Shown here in pieces: positions 50,134-57,624 of a stretch of DNA of 64,000 nucleotides (positions are counted from its first letter, which is position 1; every line of letters begins with the position of its first letter). The notes below the pieces were generated by a model. That model was not told where the DNA came from. It made no database searches and saw only the letters and a list, made by a program, of their open reading frames with translations. Made by a program: the position numbers and the translations under genes. The DNA is from Peribacillus sp. FSL E2-0218 (GTDB lineage: Bacteria > Bacillota > Bacilli > Bacillales > DSM-1321), in assembly GCF_037992945.1 (NCBI RefSeq), contig NZ_CP150304.1:3661501-3725500 (forward strand), written 5' to 3'.

Positions 50134-51852
50134 TCAATCCTCCATCGATGATAGATCGCCAGTTGGCAAATCCAGTTCCCAGGCTTTTAAGACGCGGCGC
50201 ATGATTTTACCGCTTCTCGTTTTTGGAAGCTTGTCCCTGAATTCAATCTCACGCGGCGCGGCATGCGCTGCAAGACCGTTTTTTACAAATTGGCGGATTT
50301 CCTCAATCAAGGCATCGTTTGCATCGTATCCGTCACGAAGGGCGATAAACGCTTTGATGATTTCCCCGCGGACTGGATCGGGCTTCCCGATGACCCCCGC
50401 TTCAGCTACTGCCGGATGCTCGACCAGCTTGCTTTCCACCTCGAACGGCCCCACTCGTTCCCCTGCCGTCATGATGACATCATCGACCCGGCCTTGGAAC
50501 CAGAAATACCCCTCTTCATCCATATAAGCGGAATCCCCGGAAACATACCAATCGCCAGGCATGAAGTAAGATTCATATTTTGCTTGATTATTCCAGACAG
50601 TCTTCATCATGGAAGGCCAGCCTTTCTTAATGGCCAGGTTCCCCATGCGGTGCGGCGGAAGTTCATTGCCTTGATCATCCACTATCGCCGCTTTCACGCC
50701 AGGTATCGGTTTTCCCATCGAGCCCGGCTTGATTTCCAGGCAAGGATAATTGCAGATGACCTGTGCTCCCGTCTCCGTCATCCACCAAGTATCATGGATG
50801 CGATGATTGAAAACCTTCATTCCCCAGCGGACCACCTCAGGATTCAATGGCTCGCCTACACTCAGGATATGGCGGAGGGAACTCAAATCGAAACGTTTAA
50901 CGATTTCGTCACCTGCCCCCATCAGCATCCTGAAGGCAGTCGGTGCACTGTACCAAACCGTGACACCAAAATCCTGCAAGGTTTTGTACCAGGATTCAGG
51001 CTTGAATCGCCCGCCTACAATGACATTCGAGGTTCCTGTAAGCCATGGTCCGAAAATGCCGTAAGACGTCCCTGTCACCCATCCAGGATCGGCTGTGCAC
51101 CAATACACATCCTCCTCCTGCAGATCCAGGACCCATCTTGCCGTTTGGTAATGCTGGACCATCGCATTATGAACGTGAAGCACGCCTTTAGGCTTCCCTG
51201 TGGAACCGGATGTATAGTGCAAGATCAATCCGTCATTCCGATCCACCCATTCAATGTCGAATTTGGTGTCGGCTTCTTTTAGCTTTTTATTGAAGTGATG
51301 ATACTTTCCCTCTTCTTTTATATTTTCGCCCACTAGGAAAATATGTTTCAAATGGGGCAATTCATCGACCGGGACGCGCAGCAGAAGTTCCGGGGTCGTA
51401 ACGAGGACACTTGCTTCACTATCTTCGAGACGGTCCCTTACCGCGCCTTCCATGAAGGCCTCGAACAACGGTCCGACCACCGCTCCCGTTTTGATCGCAC
51501 CCAGCAAGGCAAAGTAAAGCTCCGGGGAGCGTGGCATGAAGATGAAGACACGATCTCCTTTTTCGACATGGGCAATGTCCTTGAACACATTGGCCGCTTG
51601 GTTCGTATAATCCTTCATTTCCTTGAATGTATATTTTTCCTTTCTTTTATCGTCTTTATAATAAAGGGCTATTTTGTTTTTTCTGTATGTTTCGGCATGG
51701 CGGTCAATGGCTTCATATGCCAGATTCACCTTACCGGTTTCGGACCAGGAGAATTCCTTTTCCGCCTCGGACCAGTCAAACCCCTTGTATGTTTCATCGT
51801 AATTCTTTAGATTGAACTTACCTTCCACTACTGGCAACGCTTTCACATTCAT
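50134..51852 (-). CDS. acsA: acetyl-CoA synthetase
   Basis: Activates acetate to acetyl-CoA with ATP. It has 572 residues, identical in length to B. subtilis AcsA. ANL motifs: LHYTSGSTGKPKGVLHVH (about 215), WWMTETGAQ (about 365), YVSGDSAYMDEEGYFWFQG (about 440) and the A10 segment PKTRSGKIMRRVLKA, whose Lys (about 549) is the residue acetylated by AcuA and released by AcuC. ATG at 51852 follows GGGGGAG at 8 bases. It diverges from acuABC, sharing a 336-base regulatory region. Confidence 0.96.
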   Translation of the reverse strand: MNVKALPVVEGKFNLKNYDETYKGFDWSEAEKEFSWSETGKVNLAYEAIDRHAETYRKNKIALYYKDDKRKEKYTFKEMKDYTNQAANVFKDIAHVEKGDRVFIFMPRSPELYFALLGAIKTGAVVGPLFEAFMEGAVRDRLEDSEASVLVTTPELLLRVPVDELPHLKHIFLVGENIKEEGKYHHFNKKLKEADTKFDIEWVDRNDGLILHYTSGSTGKPKGVLHVHNAMVQHYQTARWVLDLQEEDVYWCTADPGWVTGTSYGIFGPWLTGTSNVIVGGRFKPESWYKTLQDFGVTVWYSAPTAFRMLMGAGDEIVKRFDLSSLRHILSVGEPLNPEVVRWGMKVFNHRIHDTWWMTETGAQVICNYPCLEIKPGSMGKPIPGVKAAIVDDQGNELPPHRMGNLAIKKGWPSMMKTVWNNQAKYESYFMPGDWYVSGDSAYMDEEGYFWFQGRVDDVIMTAGERVGPFEVESKLVEHPAVAEAGVIGKPDPVRGEIIKAFIALRDGYDANDALIEEIRQFVKNGLAAHAAPREIEFRDKLPKTRSGKIMRRVLKAWELDLPTGDLSSMED

Positions 51853-51888
51853 ACGACAAACTCCCCCTTTTTTCGGCTCTATATGCTC

Positions 51889-51917
51889 ATTATAGTATAA
51901 AGGAATAATTATCTCAA
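51889..51917 (-). promoter_or_regulatory. acsA promoter
   Basis: Reading leftward: TTGAGA (51917-51912), 17 bases, TATAAT (51894-51889), 37 bases before the start codon. Confidence 0.78.
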
Positions 51918-51927
51918 TTTTTAAAAT

Positions 51928-51942
51928 ACTAACCGTTTCCAT
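51928..51942 (-). promoter_or_regulatory. candidate cre site (CcpA operator)
   Basis: ATGGAAACGGTTAGT on the minus strand fits WTGNAANCGNWNNCW at every position but the conserved C. It lies just upstream of the acsA -35. In B. subtilis acsA and acuABC are under CcpA control. Confidence 0.5.
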
Positions 51943-52061
51943 AATAGGGAAAATGAATGGTTGATAAAGCATCGAATTCGCCTGCACTATATTGTTATCG
52001 GGAAGACAGGTATAATGATGCTAACAGGAAAATGTGCTGTGACAAAAGTTTGATATTCGCC

Positions 52062-52091
52062 TTGAACTTTCTGAATTAAGCTATGTATAAT
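52062..52091 (+). promoter_or_regulatory. acuABC promoter
   Basis: TTGAAC (52062-52067), 18 bases, TATAAT (52086-52091). It lies 98 bases upstream of the acuA ATG. Confidence 0.72.
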
Positions 52092-52188
52092 TTAAGGTAT
52101 ACTTCCATTTGCTCGGTTTTCAAGCAGCACGCCTTATCCTTCGCAAACGAAGAGTATAAGAGTACTATTTTACAAGGATGGTGAAAGA

Positions 52189-52821
52189 ATGGAATATAAC
52201 AAGACCTTTTATGCCAAGGAACTGCAGACATTAAATGGAACCCTCATCATCGAGGGGCCATTGGATGGGGAACGGATGTCGGCTTATGAGTTTCATGAAG
52301 ACTTGGTCGCCTTTCGTCCGCCTGCTTTGCAGCATAAAGCGTTAATAGAGATTGCAGACTTGCCTGAAGGCAGGATCTTCATCGCACGTAAACAAGAAAC
52401 CATCGTTGGTTATGTAACCTATTTATATCCGGATCCGTTGGAACGATGGTCGGAAATCGAGATGAAGGACCTGATTGAGCTAGGGGCAATCGAGGTCATC
52501 CCTGAATACCGGGGTGCCTCCGTCGGAAAGAACTTGATCCGCCTTTCGATGGAAGACGATTCGGTGGAAGACTTCATCATCATCACGACTGAATACTATT
52601 GGCACTGGGACTTAAAAGGCACTGGCCTTAATATTTGGGAGTACCGCAAGATCATGGAAAAAATGATGAGCGCCGGGGGCCTGGTTTACTTTGCAACGGA
52701 TGATCCGGAAATCAGTTCCCACCCAGCGAACTGCTTGATGGCCCGCATTGGCAAGAGGGTGCCGCCGGAATCCATCGAGAAATTCGACCAGCTGCGTTTT
52801 ATGAATCGGTTCATGTATTAA
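52189..52821 (+). CDS. acuA: acetyltransferase AcuA
   Basis: GNAT-type protein acetyltransferase that inactivates AcsA by acetylating its A10 lysine. It has 210 residues, the B. subtilis length. The GNAT acetyl-CoA-binding region is AIEVIPEYRGASVGKNLIRL (about 102-121), an R/Q-x-x-G-x-G/A-like loop. It starts at ATG after GGATGGTG. It is first gene of acuABC and diverges from its target gene acsA. Confidence 0.94.
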   Translation: MEYNKTFYAKELQTLNGTLIIEGPLDGERMSAYEFHEDLVAFRPPALQHKALIEIADLPEGRIFIARKQETIVGYVTYLYPDPLERWSEIEMKDLIELGAIEVIPEYRGASVGKNLIRLSMEDDSVEDFIIITTEYYWHWDLKGTGLNIWEYRKIMEKMMSAGGLVYFATDDPEISSHPANCLMARIGKRVPPESIEKFDQLRFMNRFMY

Positions 52822-52847
52822 AGAGGTGAAATGGAGGAGGAAGGAAC

Positions 52848-53498
52848 ATGATTGTTGAAAAAATAATGAATGAGGACATAATCACCCTCACTCCAGCGGA
52901 TACAATCCAAAGCGCTGTCGTGATCATGAAGGAAAAACGAATTCGCCACATTCCCATTGTCGATGAAAGCTTTCAACTTGTCGGATTAGTCAGTGACCGT
53001 GATATACGAGATGCTGCGCCTTCGATATTCAACACCGCAGAATACAAAAATGATTTACAAAAGCCATTATCAAGCATCATGAAAACGGATCTAATCACAG
53101 GGCACCCGCTCGATTTCGTGGAAGAAATCGGGGCTGTATTTTGTGAAAGCAACATCAGCTGCCTCCCGATCGTCAAAGAGAGGAAATTGGTGGGCATCAT
53201 AACCGGTTCTGACTTGCTTCAGTCATTCGTTGAATTGACGGGTGTCAATCAGCCGGGCTCACAAATCGAAATCAAGATCCCGGACAAGGCAGGAACCCTT
53301 CACGATATTGCCCACATTTTCAAACGGCGCAACTCCAATATCCTGAGTACCCTTGTTTATCCGGAAAAAGACGGCACCGATTATAAGATTTTGGTCATCC
53401 GTGTCCAGACGATGAATCCATTTATGGTGGTGGAGGATTTGAAACAAGAAGGCTATACCGTCTTGTGGCCGAGTTTACCGGGGACTTCCCATGAATGA
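52848..53498 (+). CDS. acuB: CBS-ACT domain protein AcuB
   Basis: 216 residues: two CBS repeats (about 1-135; EKIMNEDIITLTPADTIQSA and LSSIMKTDLITGHPLDFVEE) and a C-terminal ACT domain (about 142-210, IEIKIPDKAGTLHDIAHIF). The layout predicts allosteric sensing of adenosine nucleotides and possibly an amino acid, but the ligand and the role in acetoin or acetate use are unknown. It lies 26 bases after acuA and overlaps acuC by eight bases. Confidence 0.93.
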   Translation: MIVEKIMNEDIITLTPADTIQSAVVIMKEKRIRHIPIVDESFQLVGLVSDRDIRDAAPSIFNTAEYKNDLQKPLSSIMKTDLITGHPLDFVEEIGAVFCESNISCLPIVKERKLVGIITGSDLLQSFVELTGVNQPGSQIEIKIPDKAGTLHDIAHIFKRRNSNILSTLVYPEKDGTDYKILVIRVQTMNPFMVVEDLKQEGYTVLWPSLPGTSHE

Positions 53499-54672
53499 TA
53501 CATCCCTTTTCGTCTACTCGGAGGAACTTCTTGCCTACAAATTCAATGATGAGCACCCATTCAATCAAAAGCGGCTTACCCTTACGCTTGATTTGCTGAA
53601 AAAACACCATGCCATTCGTGATGATCAAATTATCAAGCCAAGAATGGCCACGGATGAAGAGTTGGAGCTAGTTCATGACCGGCATTATGTAAACGCCGTC
53701 AAATTGGCCGGGGAGGGAAAGCTGCCCAGCGAAAAGGCCTTGAATTACGGTCTGGGGACGGAGGACACCCCCATCTTCCCCAACATGCATGAAGCGAGCG
53801 CCTTGCTTGTAGGCGGCACTTTGACGGCCGTGGATGCCGTCATGACCGGTAAGTCGCTGCACGCACTCAATCTTGGCGGGGGCTTGCACCACGGCTTTCG
53901 TGGCAAAGCCTCGGGGTTTTGCATTTATAATGATAGTTCGGTCGCAATCAAATACTTACAAAAGAAATATGGGGCACGTGTCCTGTATGTCGATACGGAT
54001 GCCCATCACGGCGATGGGGTCCAATGGTCCTTTTACGATGATCCGGATGTATGCACGCTTTCCATCCATGAAACGGGACGCTACTTATTTCCCGGCACGG
54101 GGACGATAAACGAAAGGGGCCAAGGTAAAGGCTACGGCTTCTCTTTCAACATCCCTGTCGATGCCTTCACGGAGGATGACTCCTGGCTGGAGTGCTATCG
54201 AGCCGCCTTTCGAGAGGTCATTGAATTTTTCAAACCGGATATCATTTTAACCCAGAACGGAGCCGACTCCCATTATTACGATCCGCTCACCCATTTATCC
54301 GCAACAATGAAGATTTACCGGGAGATACCAAAGCTTGCCCATGAACTGGCCCATGAATATTGCAACGGGCGCTGGATTGCAGTCGGGGGCGGCGGCTATG
54401 ATATATGGCGTGTCGTCCCGAGGGCTTGGTCGAGAGTATGGCTTGAAATGACCGATAACGACCTATCCGGTCCTCTTTCAAAAGAATGGCTTGACAGCTG
54501 GCAGCCAGAGTCCCCCGTTCCACTCCCTCGGGAATGGGATGACATGGAGGATATGTACGAGCCCATCCCGAGGAAGCCTGAAATCACCGAAAAGAATGCA
54601 CTTACGCTTGAAAAGGCGCTCTACCCTATCCGGTCATCCAGACAAACATCGACAAGCAATGAACATAGCTAA
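53491..54672 (+). CDS. acuC: protein deacetylase AcuC (class I HDAC-like)
   Basis: Zinc-dependent deacetylase that reactivates acetylated AcsA. It has 393 residues (387 in B. subtilis). HDAC motifs: LGGGLHHGFRGKASGFCIYND with the charge-relay His pair (about 131-140, split here by GKA), VDTDAHHGDGVQW with zinc Asp/His (about 168), QNGADSHYYDPLTHL with zinc Asp (about 255) and VGGGGYDI (about 296). Last gene of acuABC, followed by a terminator. Confidence 0.95.
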   Translation: MNDTSLFVYSEELLAYKFNDEHPFNQKRLTLTLDLLKKHHAIRDDQIIKPRMATDEELELVHDRHYVNAVKLAGEGKLPSEKALNYGLGTEDTPIFPNMHEASALLVGGTLTAVDAVMTGKSLHALNLGGGLHHGFRGKASGFCIYNDSSVAIKYLQKKYGARVLYVDTDAHHGDGVQWSFYDDPDVCTLSIHETGRYLFPGTGTINERGQGKGYGFSFNIPVDAFTEDDSWLECYRAAFREVIEFFKPDIILTQNGADSHYYDPLTHLSATMKIYREIPKLAHELAHEYCNGRWIAVGGGGYDIWRVVPRAWSRVWLEMTDNDLSGPLSKEWLDSWQPESPVPLPREWDDMEDMYEPIPRKPEITEKNALTLEKALYPIRSSRQTSTSNEHS

Positions 54673-54674
54673 CG

Positions 54675-54711
54675 AAAGGGGTTCGGCAGGTAACATCCCG
54701 AACCCCTTTTT
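54675..54711 (+). terminator. acuABC terminator
   Basis: AAAGGGGTTCGG / CCGAACCCCTTT stem (54675-54686 with 54698-54709), then TT. Confidence 0.88.
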
Positions 54712-54814
54712 GAGCTTTGCGCAAAATAAAAAATGAGACCATTAACGACCTTTTCCTGCCCCTTGCTTACTATACGCTGTGAAAAAATGAACAAAGTTGC
54801 ATACATGAATTCCA

Positions 54815-54840
54815 CTCACGGGAGCGACTGCAGTGGAATG
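54815..54840 (-). repeat. relic of GC-rich dispersed repeat (copy 4)
   Basis: In reverse orientation CATTCCACTGCAGTCGCTCC then CGTGAG, matching the head of the repeat at 8999 and 20012. It lies in the acuC-ccpA gap. Confidence 0.45.
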
Positions 54841-54885
54841 AAAAAATAAAGTACCCCTTCCCAAACTGTGGGCAATGTTTGGTCG

Positions 54886-54917
54886 AATAAAAAAAGAGCG
54901 CCCTCTAGGGCACTCTC
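54886..54917 (-). terminator. ccpA terminator
   Basis: Reading leftward: GAGTGCCC-TAGA-GGGCGCTC (one mismatch), followed by TTTTTTTAT. Confidence 0.82.
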
Positions 54918-54923
54918 TTAAGC

Positions 54924-55928
54924 TTATTTCGTTGATTGACGTGCCTCGATCCGATGGGGCAGGATCACTTTTTCATGACCTTCCTCCACTTGCTCCTTAT
55001 TCATCAACTTTGTCAATAGCCTCATCGCAACCGCACCGATATCATATAGGGGTTGAACGATGGTCGTGATTTGCGGACGAACCATCAAGGTCAATCTAGT
55101 ATTGTCAAAGCTGATCACTTCGAAGTCTTCCGGCACATTGTACCCTTTATCCTGGGCGGCATGTACGATCCCAAGCGCCATTTCATCAGCACCAACGATG
55201 AACGCCGTCGGTTTCTCCCCGGACTCCAGGAACTTTTCAAAAGACTCGATGCCCGAATCATATGTATAATCGCCTTCGACAACATAACGTTCATCAAAGG
55301 TAAGCCCTGCTTCCTTCAGCCCTCGCTTATAACCCGCCAATTTCTTTTCATCAATCAACGCTGAAAGGTTTCCGCTTACAAAAGCGATATTCTTATGGCC
55401 TTTTTGGGCAAAAAATGTCACTGCGTCGAATGCTGCCGCCTCATAATCAATATTAACGGATGGCACTTGCCCGCTTTCATCGACTGATCCAGCCAGAACG
55501 ATAGGAACCGGGGAATTCGTAAACTCCTTGACATGTTCATCGGTTATGTTACCGCCCATGAATACGATGCCGTCCACTTGTTTTCCAAGCATCGTATTCA
55601 ACAAATGGAATTCCTTATCTATATTCTCATCGGAACTGCTTAAAATGATATTGTATTTATACATTGTCGCTATGTCTTCTATCCCTCTTGCCAATTCGGC
55701 AAAAAAGATGCTGGAGATGTCCGGTATGATGACACCCACGGTCGTCGTCTTCTTGCTGGCAAGACCCCTTGCCACTGCATTGGGACGGTACCCTAGCCTC
55801 TCAATCACATCCGATACTTTCTTCCTTGTAGCCGGCTTTACATTTGGATTCCCGTTAACTACGCGGGAAACGGTGGCCATGGAAACATTCGCTTCACGCG
55901 CCACATCATAAATGGTTATATTATTCAT
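54924..55928 (-). CDS. ccpA: catabolite control protein A
   Basis: LacI/GalR-family master regulator of carbon catabolite control, binding cre sites with HPr-Ser46-P. It has 334 residues (B. subtilis length). The HTH and hinge are TIYDVAREANVSMATVSRVV and RKKVSDVIERLGYRPNAVAR (about 4-58). The effector domain shows VGVIIPDISSIFFAELARGI (about 63) and the conserved FEVISFDNTRL (about 275). Monocistronic here; in B. subtilis motPS separates it from acuC, but that pair is absent. Confidence 0.97.
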   Translation of the reverse strand: MNNITIYDVAREANVSMATVSRVVNGNPNVKPATRKKVSDVIERLGYRPNAVARGLASKKTTTVGVIIPDISSIFFAELARGIEDIATMYKYNIILSSSDENIDKEFHLLNTMLGKQVDGIVFMGGNITDEHVKEFTNSPVPIVLAGSVDESGQVPSVNIDYEAAAFDAVTFFAQKGHKNIAFVSGNLSALIDEKKLAGYKRGLKEAGLTFDERYVVEGDYTYDSGIESFEKFLESGEKPTAFIVGADEMALGIVHAAQDKGYNVPEDFEVISFDNTRLTLMVRPQITTIVQPLYDIGAVAMRLLTKLMNKEQVEEGHEKVILPHRIEARQSTK

Positions 55929-56248
55929 TCATCCATTCCTCCATTTCTTTCATTTTTCCCATAAAAGACCCGAATTATTTCGAAAAAAAATCTTTTATAC
56001 GTTTTTCCTCTATAAGGAAGATTATATTAGGAACGATCTGCCTAAGAAAAATGCAATCCCACTCTCTTCTCAGCCAAAGATTCAATACTCTTTGCAAGTA
56101 TAAAAGTTCACATAGATATCACTTTATGTATGACCAATCTTCCGAACAGTTCTCATTCTTGTTATTTATCATACGATAGACGAATCTTTCCTGCAATCCA
56201 ATAGTGCTTATTTCCGTGTTTTTTCTGCAAAAACAAGTATTTTACCAT
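55929..56248. other. ccpA upstream region, no gene seen
   Basis: 320 AT-rich bases. Reading leftward, TATAAT with a poor TTCTTA -35 at 16 bases lies near 56020-56045 and may drive ccpA. No convincing open frame, repeat or operator was found. Confidence 0.4.
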
Positions 56249-56280
56249 TAAAAAAAGCCCTTGCCAAGGTGGTAAGGGCC
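56249..56280 (-). terminator. aroA terminator
   Basis: Reading leftward: GCCCTTACC-ACCTT-GGCAAGGGC (one wobble), followed by TTTTTTTAAT. Confidence 0.85.
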
Positions 56281-56310
56281 GTAAGTAAATCATTTAATGA
56301 CTATTTTAGC

Positions 56311-57387
56311 TTATACAGTTACCCAGTTCAAACGTTTAATTTCTTCGTAAAATTCATCAAATTGCTTGAAGTCCATTTGCTGTGCAGAGTCAGATAATGC
56401 AACGGACGGATCCGGATGCACTTCCGCCATTACACCGTCAGCACCGATGGCAAGTGCCGCTTTAGCCGTTGGAAGCAATAGATCGCGCCGTCCAGTTGAA
56501 TGCGTCACATCAACCATGACCGGTAAGTGCGTTTCTTGTTTTAAGATCGGCACCGCAGAGATATCCAGTGTATTTCTTGTTGCTTTCTCGTAAGTACGGA
56601 TACCGCGCTCACAAAGGATGATGTTGCCGTTGCCCTGTGACATGATGTATTCCGCCGCATGAATGAACTCCTCGATCGTTGCAGCCAGTCCACGTTTTAA
56701 CAGCACTGGTTTATTAACGGCACCAGCCGCTTTTAACAAGTCGAAGTTTTGCATGTTACGTGCTCCGATTTGGATGACGTCAATATGATCGATCGCCGCT
56801 TCAATATCATTGGCACTTACGATTTCACTGATGACGGCCAAGCCGTATTCATCTGCAACACGTTTAAGTATTTGCAAGCCCTCCAAGCCAAGTCCTTGGA
56901 AATCATATGGAGATGTACGTGGCTTAAATGCACCGCCGCGCATTAATTTCAACCCTTTAGCTTTAATGACTTCAGCCACTGCTGCCGTTTGTTCATAAGA
57001 TTCAACGGCACAAGGTCCGAAGACGAAGCTAGGAATCCCATTACCGACCAATTCGCCCTTGATGTCGATGATCGTGTCTTCAGGCTTTTGCTTTCTAGAT
57101 ACAAGAAGCGTCTTCTTCTGATCGTCTTTTTGCAGCTCCAAGCCCAATTTGAAGATTTCCTTGAAAATATGTTTAATCGAACCAAGATCAAGCGGTCCTT
57201 GGTGGTTCGCTTCGATAAGGTCAAGCATTGTTCTTTCGCGGACCGGATCGTAACGGTTTACACCTTGTTTTTCTTTGACGCGACCAATTTCCTGTACAAG
57301 TTCAGCACGTTGATTAATAAGATGTAATAACTGAAGGTTCACATCATCCAGTTGATTACGAAGACCATCAAGCTCTTTGTTGCTCAT
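56311..57387 (-). CDS. aroA: bifunctional chorismate mutase / DAHP synthase
   Basis: First step of aromatic amino acid synthesis with a fused regulatory mutase. It has 358 residues. The N-terminal AroQ chorismate mutase spans about 1-90 (LRNQLDDVNLQLLHLINQRA, NRYDPVRERTMLD). The DAHP synthase (type I-beta, KDO8P-like) covers about 100-355: FVFGPCAVESYEQ with the metal Cys, RGGAFKPRTSPYDFQGLG, LLKRGLAATIEEF and DVTHSTGRRDLL. The mutase acts as the prephenate/chorismate feedback sensor in Bacillus. Symbol follows B. subtilis (aroA, not E. coli EPSP synthase). Confidence 0.97.
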   Translation of the reverse strand: MSNKELDGLRNQLDDVNLQLLHLINQRAELVQEIGRVKEKQGVNRYDPVRERTMLDLIEANHQGPLDLGSIKHIFKEIFKLGLELQKDDQKKTLLVSRKQKPEDTIIDIKGELVGNGIPSFVFGPCAVESYEQTAAVAEVIKAKGLKLMRGGAFKPRTSPYDFQGLGLEGLQILKRVADEYGLAVISEIVSANDIEAAIDHIDVIQIGARNMQNFDLLKAAGAVNKPVLLKRGLAATIEEFIHAAEYIMSQGNGNIILCERGIRTYEKATRNTLDISAVPILKQETHLPVMVDVTHSTGRRDLLLPTAKAALAIGADGVMAEVHPDPSVALSDSAQQMDFKQFDEFYEEIKRLNWVTV

Positions 57388-57624
57388 TACAAATCCATCC
57401 CTTCGTTTTTTAAAATGAAAATCGGCTCAGCGGCCATACCCGAAAATCCCTTCTGAATCTCCGATAGAGCGACCCGATTATTTTATCAATGAAAATTTTA
57501 GAATATTTCATGTATAATTAACTCAATTATAAAGCATGCATCTCCAAATGTCACTAACTTTTTCTTTATTAGTTAAACGCTTTTAAGCATTAAAGTTATA
57601 AATATATAAAAGTAGGTGTTACCC

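Noticed and set aside
49723..50151. 142-codon Lys/Ile-rich plus-strand frame
   Set aside because: It is a shifted-frame shadow of the low-complexity tail of the PBP gene.
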